Of a stretch of 64,000 bases of DNA, positions 8,852 to 19,633 are shown piece after piece. The first letter of the stretch is position 1; every line of letters begins with the position of its first letter. This DNA is from Balneatrix alpica DSM 16621 (GTDB lineage Bacteria > Pseudomonadota > Gammaproteobacteria > Pseudomonadales > Balneatricaceae). The position numbers were made by a program, and so were the translations under genes. Location: the NCBI RefSeq assembly GCF_000619885.1, contig NZ_KK211039.1, forward strand, positions 213,589-277,588, given 5' to 3'. A model generated the notes under the pieces. The model made no database searches and was not told the origin of the DNA. It saw only the letters and a program-made list of their open reading frames with translations.

Positions 8852-11800
8852 CTACTGCTTATTGGGAGTGTCCTCGGTCAGGGTGGCGAGCATGTCAATA
8901 ATGAGGGTGGTTGCTCGCTCAAATTCAACTTCGTCGATCCATTGACGCAGTTGTTCAATCTTTCCTTGGTAGGGCTCGGGGAGGCCCATCGCATCTAATT
9001 TAGTGAGGTGATCCTCGACAGCAAAGTCAGATGTTTCAAGCAAAGCTTGTGCCTGTTTTAACAGATCTACAAAGGTCTGTATATCAAACGAGGTTCGCTT
9101 AACCCCATTAGTAACAGTGACATTTGTCGTCTCTTCTTCCTCTAGGCAGGGCGCCAGGGCGCTGATTATAGCGGCGATTTGATGACAAACTTGAGCAAAA
9201 GCTTCTTGCGGTAACTGGTTTTTGGCGAGGGCATCTTCTAGCTCAGCACAACGGTGATGCAATTCCATGGCGCCCAGGTAAGCGGCGTTAGACTTTAGCG
9301 AATGGATACGAATATGCAACTTGTCTAATTGACGCTGGCGCGCCATGTCGGCAAAGCGCTGGGGCGCATCCTGGTACTCACGATGGAAGTCACGCAGCAG
9401 TTGCCAATATAGGGCTTGCCGCCCTTTGATCCGCTTTAATGCACTGTTGAGGTCAAACAACGGACTTTGTGCCAACTGATTAAGACGGGGATCGGCTAAA
9501 TCCCCATTTGGCACGGGAGAGGGTTGCGCTGCAGGTTGTTTGGGGGCGAGCAGGCCGTGCAGGCACTCGTACAGTTCATCCGGATGCAGTGGTTTATTGA
9601 GATGGGCGTTCATGCCGGCGGCTAAGCTTTGCTGTCGGTCTTCTTCCAGAGCATGAGCCGTCATGGCGACAATGGGGAGCTGAGTACTGTTGTGCTCCTC
9701 GCGCAGTAGACGGGTGGCGCTGAGGCCATCCATTTTGGGCATCTGCACATCCATCAATACCAGATCGTACTGGGAGGCCAGGATTTTCTCGACCGCCTCC
9801 AGGCCATTTTCAGCTACATCAATATCGGCGTGGGTATCTTCTAAAAAGCCCAATGCGACCTGACGGTTAATCGGATTATCTTCCACCAGTAAGAGGCGAT
9901 AGCCCTGCAGATTAGGGATAGCACTGGTGGCTGCTGGCAAGTGGGGTTGGATTTGTTCAGGCGCCAGGCAGGTTTGGATGGCCTGGATTATCCCATCCAG
10001 GCGCCAGGGTTTATCCAGCAGGGTATGAATGCTGTTATGGCTCTGGTTGGCCAGCTGAGCTTTGACTTTGTCGGCACTAAAGGGCGACACCATCAGGGCG
10101 ATGGGGAGGTCAGGTAAGATCTGGTGGAGATTACTGGCGCTTTGGATGCCATCCATGCCGGGCATGTGCCAATCCAGCAGGACAGCATCATAAGCGCGAT
10201 GCTGCTGGAGATGCTTGACCGCAGCATGACCACTTTCCAGACACTGTACCTTGGCTCCCAGCGCGGAGAGTTGCTGTTGCAGGATCAGGCTGGCGTGGGG
10301 GTTATCATCGACAACCAGCAGGCTTAAGCCGAGTAGCTCATCACCTTGATAGGCGGAGGTTAGATTCTCCGCAAGGGGCAAGTAGAGGCTAAAGGTTGAG
10401 CCCTGGCCCAGTGCACTGGCGACTTCAATATGGCCGCCCATTAGTTCCACCAGCTGTTTGCAGATAGCCAGACCCAAGCCGGTGCCACCAAATTGCCGGG
10501 TGATACTACTATCGGCCTGAGTAAAGGGGCGGAACAACAGCTGTTGTTGTTCACTGCTCATGCCAATACCGCTGTCTTCTACACTGATCTGCAGCCAAAA
10601 TTGTTGGCGAAGGTGTTGCGGATGGACGCGCAGGATGACTTCGCCTTGCTCGGTAAACTTGATGGCATTACTGAGCAGGTTAACCAATATTTGCTGTAGA
10701 CGGAGTGGATCCCCTTGTAAAAAGCGTGGTAGGGCCGGGCTGAGGTCAAGAATCAACTCCAGGCGCTTCTCACAGGCTTTGAGCGCGCAAAGGCTAAGGC
10801 TGCGTTCCAGCACCTTATGCAAATCAAAGCGAATGTGTTCCAAGCTCAGCTTATGGGCCTCGGTTTTGGAGTAGTCGAGGATGTCGTTGATGACGCCGAG
10901 CAGCAGTTCACCCGCACCCCGGATTTTATCCAGATAATCGCGTTGCTCATCATTTAAGGGGGTTTTCAGCGCCAAGCGACTGAGACCGATCACCGCATTC
11001 ATGGGGGTGCGGATTTCGTGGCTCATGGTGGCCAGGAACAGTGACTTCGCACGGCTCGCCTCTTCGGCTTTGAGTTTGGCTTCATTTAGCTGTTGAGTAC
11101 GCTCATCTACCCGTTGTTCCAGGGTGGCGTACAGCAGGGCGTGCTCAATTGAGATAGCGGCCTGGGCAGCAAGAATACTGAGCAAGTGCAATCGCTGCGG
11201 GGTAAAGGCCGCATCGATATGGTTATTTTCCAGATACAGCAAACCGAGCAGGGTATCTTGGCGCATAATCGGCTGGCACAGCAGTGAGCGCGGCTGCTGT
11301 TGTTGGATGTAACGGTCCTGTCCAAACTGTGGGTGGGCGAGCGCCTCATCCAGAATCACCGGCTTACGGGTACGCAAGCTATAGGCTAATAAGCTGGTGG
11401 GCAATGGATACTGTCCCTGTTCATTTTCAGACAGATTAAGGCTGATGCCCTGGCAGACTTTGACCCAATCCTCATCCAGGTTGCCATAGGCTTCCAAATA
11501 ACAACGACCCTCACGTAACAGTACCAAAGCACCGGCCTGGGCTCCGGCTTCTTCCATCAGGGTACGCACTAATTTGTATTGCAGTTGATCCAGGGCCAGT
11601 TCCGTCGAGATGATCTGCAGTGCCTTGAGCACCGCCATCATATCCAGATTAGCGCCTTGTTTAGCGGAGACAGAACCGTACTCCGAGAACAATACATGGC
11701 TGCTGAAACTGCCCAGGCTGCTTGGTTGTTCTGGATTGCGCAGTAACCACTGGGGGTAACTTTGTTCTAACAGGTGTAATTTGCCCTGCGCGCCCCACTG

Positions 11801-14800
11801 CAGATAGGCGTTGTGGGCATCAAGCATATAGGTGCGGGCAACCTTGTGTTTGCCCAGGCTAAGCCAGAATAGCGCTGCCAATTCGTTAGCTTCGGCCAGG
11901 TGCTGGCTGAAGCCTTGCTGTTGGGCAGACTCGATTGCCTGGTCGTAGTAATCCATTGCTTGCTCAGCTTGGTGCTGTAAACGGGCGAGTTCAGCCGCAA
12001 CCAATAGGGCTTTATGGGCAAAGTTCTGCGGGCAATGAGCAGCCCAGGTTTGTAGCTTGCTCAGGTTGGCCTGCATCCGCTGCCAATATAGCGCTTGAGT
12101 TTCGGTATTGGCGGCGGGGTAGAGCTTGGCCAGGATCAGGGCCTGATAATAGGCATGTTCGGCAATGGAGAACCAACCAAAGGTTGCGGCCAGAGTGGCT
12201 TCGGCTTCCTCACTCCAGTGTAAGGCGGTGGAGTAGTCGCCGAGTAAATAGGCCGCCTGCATTTTGTTGTACTGATAGTAATTTAGGCAAAGTACACGGC
12301 CGCCGGTCTGCATGGTACTGACAAAGTCTGTCTCAGCTTGTCCTTCTGCCTCCCAGTCGATGCCTTGTGGCGGTGTGCGTTGTAACACCTGGATGGACTT
12401 CACCAAAATACGGTGCACTTCCAGGGTGTTGGGATCGCCAATTTGCTCCAGTAAGGGGCGATAGTGCTCACACTCCAGTGCCAGGGTCCCCAAGTGGGTA
12501 CCTGCATGTTGGCGATGTTTGAGAATATGAAAGGCCGAGTATCCTATCCAGATTTTGTCGCCGGTCTCTAGCCCCGCTTGTAAGGCGGTTTGCAGTAGCG
12601 GGATATTGCTGGGCAAGTGGCTGGACCAAGGGCTATTGGTCACAGCGAACATGGTGTAAACCTTGCACTTGAAGGGCAGGTTATGACTGCGTTCGACCAA
12701 ATCTACCGCCAGTTGGCCAAATTCATAACCCTGCTGATAGCGGCCAAAGAAGGCGGAGAGCAGGGTGCCATAGTTGGCATAGCCAAAGGGTGAAATTGGC
12801 GAGTTGCCTGACTCAATCGCCAGGCTGACCATCTTGACCACCGCTAAGGTGCTCATGGGCAGATTGACATTCAAGGCGGCGGGCCACAGTTGGCAATAGA
12901 GTAAATGCAACATCTGCGCCTTGGCGTCCTGCATGGCGGGCAAGGTCAGCAGGTTGGCGACTGGATGGTTAGCCAGATAGGTTTCAATCTTGCTGGTTTC
13001 CTGGGCCATTTTGGCCTCAATGGCCGCCGGTTCTTCGGGCCAGTCTTCGCCTAGTTGGCGAATCGCGGTGCAGGCAATTTGCAGGGCATCATGGAAGCGA
13101 CCATGGGTGGAGTAGAGCTGGGTGAGGAGGCTATAGACTCCAGCTTTATCTAACTCATTGGCGGCATGTGTCAGGGCTTGTTGGCAAAAGGCATAGGCTG
13201 CTTCCGTTTGGCCACAAAGATGTTCGCATTCCGCCCGCTGCAGATGCAGGTCAAAACAGAGGCTATAGTGCTGCTGCCAATCGGTGCTGGTCAGCATGTC
13301 CATCCCGGTTTGGCTAAAGTGCAAGGCCGGCTCGAACGCGCTGCTGCGCTTAGCCTTCAGGGTGGCAGCAAGGTTTAGCTGTACCAGGGCAATGCGTTCT
13401 GCTTGCTGATCTAACAGTGAACGTGCTGCATTCAGGTGATTAGTCAGGGTGAAAAGGGCTTCGGTGCCTGCTTGGGCCTGGCTTTGCAGATAACGGCCAA
13501 TACAGAGGTGAGCTTCAGCCCGTTGTTGTTCGGCTAGTAGACCGTAGGCAGCTTGCTGAATCTGATCATGCAGGAAGCGGAACTGGCTATGGGGATCCTT
13601 GACCTGCTGGAGGTTTTCTTCCAGATAGAACTGGCTGTCTAAAGGGACTAGCACCCCGGCCCTTAGGCATTCCTCCAGAGTGGGTAGCGGTAGTTGCTGT
13701 TGTTTGAGCAAGTGAGCCAGGGTAGCAAGCTCAAAACGGTTACCGATACAGGCGGCCAGCTGTAAAACCTGTTGGGCCGCAGGGCTGAGCTGACGAATTT
13801 TACGGGTCATTAAGTCAACGACATTGGCGGACACATCCCAGTCGCGAATGCCGGTTAAATCCCAACGCCATTGGCCTGCTTCTTGGTCGCAGTAGATCAG
13901 TTTGTCTTTGACCAGGGTTTGTAGCAGTTGATTGAGGAAAAACGGGTTACCCAGCGTTTTCTCAAAGCACAATTGGGCAAGAGGGGCGATTTCGACTTTG
14001 CTGCTGTGTAGGGTATCAGCAACAAGTTGCTGCACATTCTCTAATGCCAGCGGCCCCAACTCCAGCACCCGAGGAGCGTGTTGATGCTCCTCCAATTGAT
14101 GAATGAGTTGCTGCAGGGGGTGGCGGCTATCGACTTCATTAACCCGATAGGTGCCTAAAATCAGCAAATGATGCAGTTGCGGGTCAGTAATTAAAACTTC
14201 AATCAGCTTAAGTGAAGCACTGCTGGCCCATTGTAGATCGTCCAGACAAATCACCAGGGGATGATCGGCGCTGCAGAAACAGCGGATAAACTGCTGTACC
14301 ACGTAATGGAAGCGGTTCTGCGCCTCTGTGGGTGGCAAGGGTGGCACCTCAGTACTATCAGGCAGGAGCAATGCCAGTTCTGGCAACAGGTCGGTGATGA
14401 GCTTGGCATTGTTGCCGAGGGCCTGCTGCAAACGCTCGCGCCACAGAGAGACTTCCTGCTCATCTTCACTGAGGATGCTTTGGAGTAGCTCGCCCCCCAG
14501 CTGTTGGAAGGCCAGATAGGGAATATCACGTTTCAGCTGATCAAATTTGCCGCTTAAAAAACGCCCGCGTTTAGCCAAAATCGGCTTTTGCATGGCCGTG
14601 ACCAACGCGGTTTTACCCACGCCGGAGTAACCACTGATCATCACGAGACGACAGCTACCCTGACTCACCAATTGGAACTCTTGTTGCAAGTGTTCCAGCA
14701 TCGCCTCACGGCCATAAAGGTGCTGGGGTTGTAAGAGCTGGGTTGCCACGTCTTTGCTGGCCAAAGCAAAGTCTGTCACGGTACCAGCTGCCTGCAGCTG

Positions 14801-15616
14801 ACGCTTGGCTTCAAGCAAATCCACTTTGAGCCCGTAGAGGCTTTGATAACGCTCCTCCGGTGCTTTGGCCATCAGTTTGAGAATAATGGCCCCTAAAGCG
14901 TTAGGAATAGTGGGGTTCCATTGCTGTGGAGCGGCTGGGGTAATGGCCAGGTGGCTATGTACCAAGGTCATGGGGTCATGACTGGTAAAAGGCAGTTGGC
15001 CACTGAAAAGCTCGTAGAGAGTCACCCCCAGTGAATAGTAATCCGCACGGTAGTCCAGTACACGATTGACCCGCCCTGTGTGTTCCGGAGCCATATAAGG
15101 CAAAGAGCCAATCAAGTGGTTGAGGTTGGTGACCAGGGGAACTTCAAGAGAAAGTTCAGACGCCACACCAAAATCAGCCAGACGCAGCTCCTGGGTGGCG
15201 GGGTTCCAAATGATATTGCGTGGGTTGAGATCATTATGGGTAACTTGAGCTTGGTGAATCTTACCCAGGGCTTCAACAATTTTCAGTGCCAGCTCCAAGC
15301 CTTCTTCCACACTGGGACGGCGCGCTTGCAGTGTTTCGGCCAGAGCATGCCCACCAATGTCTTCCGTTACCATCACCAGGGTGTTGTCATAAGGTAACAG
15401 GTCCAACACCTTGATCACGGCGCCACTGTCATGCAGGCGGCGGCTGATAGCGAACTCCCGCTGGAACTGTTTGCGCTGCTCAGGGGTGGGGTACTCATGC
15501 TTGAGCACCTTCATAATGACGGGCTCGCCATCGCTGATTCGAGTCCCCTGGTAAATCAGCGAGTGACGACCTTCATGAATTTTTTGCGCAAACTGATAAC
15601 CGGGAACACTGACCAC
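8852..15616 (-). CDS. Giant Ser/Thr kinase - AAA ATPase - GAF - hybrid histidine kinase - Hpt protein
   Basis: 2254 residues. Approximate domains are: Ser/Thr kinase 5-275 (Lys in VIMKVL, catalytic [10 protein letters not shown] with HND in place of HRD, ADFG); AAA_16-type ATPase 295-560 (Walker A GYSGVGKT, Walker B CLDDLQW); a long helical TPR-like region 700-1300; GAF 1325-1495; HisKA near 1530 ([14 protein letters not shown]); HATPase 1640-1750; receiver 1 at 1762-1880 ([11 protein letters not shown]); receiver 2 at 1903-2020 ([11 protein letters not shown]); Hpt near 2105 ([11 protein letters not shown]). The kinase-ATPase-GAF-HK core is a known bacterial architecture; two receivers and an Hpt extend it to a full phosphorelay. 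GTG start with AAGGAG 9 bp upstream. It heads a unit with the diguanylate cyclase gene. Confidence 0.9.
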   Translation of the reverse strand: MVSVPGYQFAQKIHEGRHSLIYQGTRISDGEPVIMKVLKHEYPTPEQRKQFQREFAISRRLHDSGAVIKVLDLLPYDNTLVMVTEDIGGHALAETLQARRPSVEEGLELALKIVEALGKIHQAQVTHNDLNPRNIIWNPATQELRLADFGVASELSLEVPLVTNLNHLIGSLPYMAPEHTGRVNRVLDYRADYYSLGVTLYELFSGQLPFTSHDPMTLVHSHLAITPAAPQQWNPTIPNALGAIILKLMAKAPEERYQSLYGLKVDLLEAKRQLQAAGTVTDFALASKDVATQLLQPQHLYGREAMLEHLQQEFQLVSQGSCRLVMISGYSGVGKTALVTAMQKPILAKRGRFLSGKFDQLKRDIPYLAFQQLGGELLQSILSEDEQEVSLWRERLQQALGNNAKLITDLLPELALLLPDSTEVPPLPPTEAQNRFHYVVQQFIRCFCSADHPLVICLDDLQWASSASLKLIEVLITDPQLHHLLILGTYRVNEVDSRHPLQQLIHQLEEHQHAPRVLELGPLALENVQQLVADTLHSSKVEIAPLAQLCFEKTLGNPFFLNQLLQTLVKDKLIYCDQEAGQWRWDLTGIRDWDVSANVVDLMTRKIRQLSPAAQQVLQLAACIGNRFELATLAHLLKQQQLPLPTLEECLRAGVLVPLDSQFYLEENLQQVKDPHSQFRFLHDQIQQAAYGLLAEQQRAEAHLCIGRYLQSQAQAGTEALFTLTNHLNAARSLLDQQAERIALVQLNLAATLKAKRSSAFEPALHFSQTGMDMLTSTDWQQHYSLCFDLHLQRAECEHLCGQTEAAYAFCQQALTHAANELDKAGVYSLLTQLYSTHGRFHDALQIACTAIRQLGEDWPEEPAAIEAKMAQETSKIETYLANHPVANLLTLPAMQDAKAQMLHLLYCQLWPAALNVNLPMSTLAVVKMVSLAIESGNSPISPFGYANYGTLLSAFFGRYQQGYEFGQLAVDLVERSHNLPFKCKVYTMFAVTNSPWSSHLPSNIPLLQTALQAGLETGDKIWIGYSAFHILKHRQHAGTHLGTLALECEHYRPLLEQIGDPNTLEVHRILVKSIQVLQRTPPQGIDWEAEGQAETDFVSTMQTGGRVLCLNYYQYNKMQAAYLLGDYSTALHWSEEAEATLAATFGWFSIAEHAYYQALILAKLYPAANTETQALYWQRMQANLSKLQTWAAHCPQNFAHKALLVAAELARLQHQAEQAMDYYDQAIESAQQQGFSQHLAEANELAALFWLSLGKHKVARTYMLDAHNAYLQWGAQGKLHLLEQSYPQWLLRNPEQPSSLGSFSSHVLFSEYGSVSAKQGANLDMMAVLKALQIISTELALDQLQYKLVRTLMEEAGAQAGALVLLREGRCYLEAYGNLDEDWVKVCQGISLNLSENEQGQYPLPTSLLAYSLRTRKPVILDEALAHPQFGQDRYIQQQQPRSLLCQPIMRQDTLLGLLYLENNHIDAAFTPQRLHLLSILAAQAAISIEHALLYATLEQRVDERTQQLNEAKLKAEEASRAKSLFLATMSHEIRTPMNAVIGLSRLALKTPLNDEQRDYLDKIRGAGELLLGVINDILDYSKTEAHKLSLEHIRFDLHKVLERSLSLCALKACEKRLELILDLSPALPRFLQGDPLRLQQILVNLLSNAIKFTEQGEVILRVHPQHLRQQFWLQISVEDSGIGMSSEQQQLLFRPFTQADSSITRQFGGTGLGLAICKQLVELMGGHIEVASALGQGSTFSLYLPLAENLTSAYQGDELLGLSLLVVDDNPHASLILQQQLSALGAKVQCLESGHAAVKHLQQHRAYDAVLLDWHMPGMDGIQSASNLHQILPDLPIALMVSPFSADKVKAQLANQSHNSIHTLLDKPWRLDGIIQAIQTCLAPEQIQPHLPAATSAIPNLQGYRLLLVEDNPINRQVALGFLEDTHADIDVAENGLEAVEKILASQYDLVLMDVQMPKMDGLSATRLLREEHNSTQLPIVAMTAHALEEDRQQSLAAGMNAHLNKPLHPDELYECLHGLLAPKQPAAQPSPVPNGDLADPRLNQLAQSPLFDLNSALKRIKGRQALYWQLLRDFHREYQDAPQRFADMARQRQLDKLHIRIHSLKSNAAYLGAMELHHRCAELEDALAKNQLPQEAFAQVCHQIAAIISALAPCLEEEETTNVTVTNGVKRTSFDIQTFVDLLKQAQALLETSDFAVEDHLTKLDAMGLPEPYQGKIEQLRQWIDEVEFERATTLIIDMLATLTEDTPNKQ

Positions 15617-15722
15617 CGTGGCGGCTCCTTTTCACAGACAAGAGGGGCAAAGAGTAATTAAGCTGGCAGCCCATTGTTTTTGTTCTAACTTGTAACTGTC
15701 TTTTTACCATCGGGATGGAAAC

Positions 15723-17882
15723 ATGGATACCCAGCACAAACAGAAAATCGCGATTTTGGGTGGTGGCGTTTCTGCAATCACCGCCGCGTTTTCTTTAACC
15801 AGTGATAAAAATTGGCGCGATCGATACGACATCACCCTGTATCAGTTAGGTTGGCGGATTGGCGGGAAGGGGGCCAGTGGACGCAATCTGCAGGATCATG
15901 ATCGCATCGAGGAGCATGGTATTCATGTTTGGTTTGGCTTTTATTACAACGCTTTCCACAACATGCGTCTTTGTTATGAAGAGCTGGGACGCCCAGCGGA
16001 TGCGCCCTTAGCAACCCTAGAGGAGGCTTTTGTTCCGCACCATAGCACAGCCTTTGCACAGCACTTTGAGAAAAACTGGGCGCAGTGGCCGATTGAGACC
16101 TTTGCTTTACCTGGCAAGGTGGGGGAGGGCTGGAATCCGGAACCCCTGATGGACGCGTTGGCCAAACTGGTGGCTTGGCTGTTGGAGCATACTGGTATGG
16201 ACACCCAGGGCCAGCATGGTGGCTTGCCCTTTTTGCAGCGCTTAGAACAGGAAATGACGGAGCACCTTGATACAGCGCTGCTTGGGCAACTGCGTCAGGG
16301 GTTGCAGCAGGTATTACAGGGACTGCAGGCGGCACTACCTCATCAAGGCTTGATTGATCTACTCCAAGGTGTCCGCCAAACAGCTCATTTGCTGACTGCT
16401 CCGTTTGTGGCCCATCACATTAAAATTGCACGGCTATGGATGATTCTCGATCTGGGGTTGACCGCCCTGATCGGTATGCTGGTGGATGAGGTCTATGCCA
16501 AGGGGTTTGACTCCCTGAATGATACTAACTTTGTCGATTGGCTCGAGAAGCATGGCGCCTCTCGTTTGACCTGTGAAGGGCCACTGGTGGCCTCGATTTA
16601 TGGTGGGGTATTTGCATATCAAGGGGGCAAGCTCAGTCAACCACGGGTGGAAACCGGCACCCTGATGCGTGCAGGCTTGACGGCAGTGAGCTGCTCTAAA
16701 GAGTCTTTTATCTGGCGGATGCAGGCAGGAATGGGGGATGTGGTATTTGGCCCCTACTATGAGGTGCTGAAGCGCCGTGGTGTGACGTTTAAGTTCTTCC
16801 ATAAAGTGGAAGAGTTGATACCGGCACAAAATGCGGAAAGCTTCTTTATCGACAAGATTAAACTGGTTGAGCAGGTGCCGCTGGCCAAGCCGGAAGAAGG
16901 CTATGATCCGCTGGTGCCGGTTAAGGGCCTGCCCTGCTGGCCCTCCACGCCCAAATATGAGCTGATCCGCAAGGATGTCGCGGAGTTGTTACAACAACAC
17001 CAAATTGATTTGGAGTCCTCCTGGACGGATTGGTCCAACTATTATCAGCAGCCAGAAATAGTGCTGGAGCAAGGTAAAGACTTTGATCTGGTGGTACTGG
17101 GTACCTCGATTGCAACCTTGCCGATCATTGCTCCCAAGTTGCTGGCGCAGGACAAAAACCTCAACACCATGGTCAATACGGTGCAGACGGTGGCGACCCA
17201 GGCCGGCCAGCTGTGGCTGAACCGTAATATTCAAGAATTGGGTTGGATTGGCTATCACGCCGGGGAAGAAGCTCCGGAAATTCTGGGCTTTAATTATCCC
17301 GACTGGCGCAGTGGCAAGTTCAAACCGTCCCAACAGGCGGCGATGGACTCCTGGGCAGATGTCAGCTATCTGGTCGAGCGGGAAACCTGGTCAAAGGATG
17401 ATGCACCTAAAGACATCAGCTACTTCTGTGGTGTCTTTGATGAGGATACGCCCCCTCCGCCAGGGCCGAATCCGGCCTATCCAGCCAGTCAAAAAGCCAA
17501 GGCCAAAGCCTACTTTAAGGAGTTGCTAGATCAGCCCCTATTGCAGCTGTGGCAAGAGGCAGGGCTGGATGGGCACTTTAACTGGGATTTGCTGGTGGAC
17601 CCCCAGGGCGGTAAAGGAGAAGCCAGACTGAATAGTCAGTATTGGCGTGCCAATGTCGATCCCTACGAGCGTTATGTGCAATCTGTACCTAACAGCTCGA
17701 AGACGCGGTTGCCAACCGAGGGTTCGATCTTCGCTAACCTCTATCTGACTGGCGATTGGATCGGTAATGGTTTCAATATGGGCTGTGTGGAGTCGGCCAC
17801 CCTGTCTGGATTGCAAACCGCCCGGGCAATACGTGGCAGTACAGAAGTGATTCCCTTAGAGGATCTATTTATTCCTCGCTAA
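15723..17882 (+). CDS. Large FAD-dependent oxidoreductase, amine oxidase/phytoene desaturase-like
   Basis: 719 residues. The N-terminal dinucleotide fold is KIAILGGGVSAITAAF, followed by the GG-doublet GWRIGGKGASGRN and EEHGIHVWFGFYYNAF, as in phytoene desaturase and amine oxidase families. The C-terminal FAD motif is LTGDWIGNGFNMGCVESATLSG. The middle (about 140-600) is much larger than in standard desaturases (about 490 residues) and includes a hydrophobic helical insert (about 190-260). It probably oxidises or desaturates a hydrophobic substrate, possibly at a membrane; the substrate is unknown. It is divergent from the giant kinase (106 bp between) and convergent with an unknown gene. Confidence 0.75.
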   Translation: MDTQHKQKIAILGGGVSAITAAFSLTSDKNWRDRYDITLYQLGWRIGGKGASGRNLQDHDRIEEHGIHVWFGFYYNAFHNMRLCYEELGRPADAPLATLEEAFVPHHSTAFAQHFEKNWAQWPIETFALPGKVGEGWNPEPLMDALAKLVAWLLEHTGMDTQGQHGGLPFLQRLEQEMTEHLDTALLGQLRQGLQQVLQGLQAALPHQGLIDLLQGVRQTAHLLTAPFVAHHIKIARLWMILDLGLTALIGMLVDEVYAKGFDSLNDTNFVDWLEKHGASRLTCEGPLVASIYGGVFAYQGGKLSQPRVETGTLMRAGLTAVSCSKESFIWRMQAGMGDVVFGPYYEVLKRRGVTFKFFHKVEELIPAQNAESFFIDKIKLVEQVPLAKPEEGYDPLVPVKGLPCWPSTPKYELIRKDVAELLQQHQIDLESSWTDWSNYYQQPEIVLEQGKDFDLVVLGTSIATLPIIAPKLLAQDKNLNTMVNTVQTVATQAGQLWLNRNIQELGWIGYHAGEEAPEILGFNYPDWRSGKFKPSQQAAMDSWADVSYLVERETWSKDDAPKDISYFCGVFDEDTPPPPGPNPAYPASQKAKAKAYFKELLDQPLLQLWQEAGLDGHFNWDLLVDPQGGKGEARLNSQYWRANVDPYERYVQSVPNSSKTRLPTEGSIFANLYLTGDWIGNGFNMGCVESATLSGLQTARAIRGSTEVIPLEDLFIPR

Positions 17883-17901
17883 GCAAGCGCTCCCTGCTAC
17901 T

Positions 17902-17934
17902 CAAGAGCAGGCCCTGTTAAAGGGCTTGCTCTTG
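17902..17934. terminator. Bidirectional hairpin between convergent genes
   Basis: CAAGAGCA-G-GCCC and GGGC-T-TGCTCTTG form a 12-bp stem with one mismatch and a 7-nt loop. There is no long T-run on either strand, so termination strength is uncertain. Confidence 0.55.
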
Positions 17935-17944
17935 CAAATCTGCC

Positions 17945-18751
17945 TTATGGCAGGGAAGGCGGATAAACAGGCACTCCATCCTGCTCATAGGTCAATAAAA
18001 AGGGTGAGTTATTCCACTGTGCGGCGGCCTGATACAGCTTGCTCAAATGCGGCAGAATAATGTCTCTATCGAGAATTCTGACCTCTAGCGCCTGAATGCT
18101 GTGACCCGTCCCTTCAATTAGCGGGCGATCTGCTTCGGTTAAGGGGTAGTGGTTAGGGTAGAAATTGGTCAGGTGCACAATAAAGTCAACGGCAAAGCCC
18201 CGTGGATCGGCAATCCATTTGCCGATATTGCCAAAAATAGTGGCGTCCTCCACTAGCGCCTGGGCAAACAGCAGGCGATAGAGGGTGATATTGATAAACT
18301 CCCGCTCCAACGCAATTTCATCGGCCATATAGGCCTGTTTGGCTTCAAACCCCGCCAGAATGGTGGTGTTATGGGCGCGATACCAGTTCGTAGGGGTGGG
18401 GTGAGCTAAAAAGTTTAGCCAGGCCAGGGTGGCGGCAGGGGTTTCTGCGGTGGGGCTGACATCCTGCTGATCCATTAAGCCGGCGAGTTCGGAATGGAAG
18501 ATAAAATCCAGGTTCACATTGCGCCACCAGTGGCTGCCCGCAGGGTTGGCGCTCATAGGGTTGAGTACCCCGCGGCGGATTTCCCATTTCAAGAACGCCA
18601 GTTCTGAATCGCCATAACTGAAACCATCCTGACTGCTAAAACCATAGCGTTGATAAAACGCCTGGCGGGAAGCGAGCCGTGCTTGAGGATTGTCGGCAAT
18701 CAGCGCGCAAAGCGCCTGGGCTTCAATCACCAACTCTTGGTAGCTGGGCAT
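17945..18751 (-). CDS. Conserved-looking protein of unknown function
   Basis: 268 residues, not recognised. It is soluble with no signal peptide, predominantly helical and rich in aromatic residues (runs such as HWWRNVNLDFIFHSEL and FLAHPTPTNWYRAHN). Several His, Trp and Asp residues in the middle could form a buried site. Composition and codon use match the neighbours, so it looks like a real gene. It is convergent with the FAD oxidoreductase, and a hairpin lies between them. A functional link with that enzyme is possible but unproven. Confidence 0.6.
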   Translation of the reverse strand: MPSYQELVIEAQALCALIADNPQARLASRQAFYQRYGFSSQDGFSYGDSELAFLKWEIRRGVLNPMSANPAGSHWWRNVNLDFIFHSELAGLMDQQDVSPTAETPAATLAWLNFLAHPTPTNWYRAHNTTILAGFEAKQAYMADEIALEREFINITLYRLLFAQALVEDATIFGNIGKWIADPRGFAVDFIVHLTNFYPNHYPLTEADRPLIEGTGHSIQALEVRILDRDIILPHLSKLYQAAAQWNNSPFLLTYEQDGVPVYPPSLP

Positions 18752-18874
18752 GTAAACATCCTTTTGTTAGGTAAGCGGATATAGCCTAGAAGCTCGTGCA
18801 GAATTCGCCAGCTGGTTAGTCGTGGTCAATAATTGTGCAGTTGTTAAATAGATTGACTACCCAGGAGTATGGCG

Positions 18875-19348
18875 ATGACTGCAAAAATCCCCCCTGGCTT
18901 TGCCGGGATTACCCCCTATCTGTATATCCGCAATGCGGCAGAAGCGATGCGTTTCTATCAACAAGCCTTTGGTGCAGTGGAAACCATGCGCCTGGCCACT
19001 CCCGATGGCAGTGTTATGCATGCAGAAATGCGTATTGGTGAGGCGCACTTTATGTTGTCGGAAGAAATGCCGGACATGGGAGCCAAAAGCCCCGCTAGCC
19101 TGGGGGGCGCCGGCGTTGGACTGATGTTTTATGTCGAGGACGTCGATGCCCTGTTTGATCAGGCCTTTGCCGCTGGGGCAACGGTGGTGAGACCGGTGAT
19201 GGATCAGTTCTGGGGCGATCGGATGGGCACATTGGAAGACCCCTTTGGCCACAAGTGGAGCCTAGCAACCCATATTGAAGATGTTTCCCCGGAGGAGATA
19301 CAGACGCGTTTTGCCACCTTTATGCGGGAAGAAATGGGGGAGGGGTGA
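18875..19348 (+). CDS. VOC-superfamily (glyoxalase/PhnB-like) protein
   Basis: 157 residues. It opens with ITPYLYIRNAAEAMRFYQQAFGA, the usual first beta-alpha-beta-beta-beta module of PhnB/YdcJ-like VOC proteins, and ends with WGDRMGTLEDPFGHKWSLATH. An ATG at 18869 is only 1 bp from AGGAG (18863-18867), whereas ATG 18875 has 7-bp spacing, so the latter is preferred. Family members bind small ligands or metals; the role here is unknown. It is followed by the nitrate porter control region. Confidence 0.8.
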   Translation: MTAKIPPGFAGITPYLYIRNAAEAMRFYQQAFGAVETMRLATPDGSVMHAEMRIGEAHFMLSEEMPDMGAKSPASLGGAGVGLMFYVEDVDALFDQAFAAGATVVRPVMDQFWGDRMGTLEDPFGHKWSLATHIEDVSPEEIQTRFATFMREEMGEG

Positions 19349-19360
19349 GTTATCGCCGAC

Positions 19361-19377
19361 TGCGCTAATAGGGTGCA
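19361..19377. promoter_or_regulatory. NtrC-type binding site upstream of the MFS porter
   Basis: TGCGC-N7-GTGCA, the same half-site arrangement as the sites before nasT and nasB. It lies about 105 bp upstream of a sigma-54 promoter. A further half-site GGTGCG is at 19413-19418. Confidence 0.6.
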
Positions 19378-19465
19378 GTGGTGAGATTAGGCTGCTGTGC
19401 AGGATGCAAAATGGTGCGTAGCAAAGCCAGATAGGCTCAAAAGGGGGGGACTGTTTTCCCCTGCA

Positions 19466-19481
19466 TGGCGGCTATCCTGCA
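19466..19481 (+). promoter_or_regulatory. Sigma-54 promoter of the nitrate porter
   Basis: TGGCGGCTATCCTGCA: GG (19467-19468) and GC (19479-19480) are separated by exactly 10 bp. The -12 element CTGCA and -24 element TGGCG are near consensus. The predicted transcript starts near 19492, giving a leader of about 140 nt that contains ANTAR leader 2. Confidence 0.7.
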
Positions 19482-19544
19482 TCCTATAGGTTGTTTTAAT
19501 AGATTGGCCTGCTCTTTGCTTGATAGCGCTTAACAACTCGCGAC

Positions 19545-19587
19545 TGAACAAAGGCGTTCACTCCCATTCGGGAGGGACGCCTTTTTT
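19545..19587 (+). promoter_or_regulatory. NasT (ANTAR) antitermination leader 2, upstream of the nitrate porter
   Basis: A hairpin TGAAC-AAAGGC-GTTCA (19545-19560) has a hexaloop with A1 and G4. The terminator starts inside it: GGCGTTC-A-CTCCC pairs with GGGAG-GGACGCC (one bulged A, loop ATTC), followed by six T (19582-19587). The sequence GAACAAAGGCGTTC is identical to leader 3 and differs from leader 1 at one base. Confidence 0.85.
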
Positions 19588-19633
19588 ATTGCGGGGCACT
19601 TTTAACAAGTGATAAGCCTAGCGGAGACAAGTG

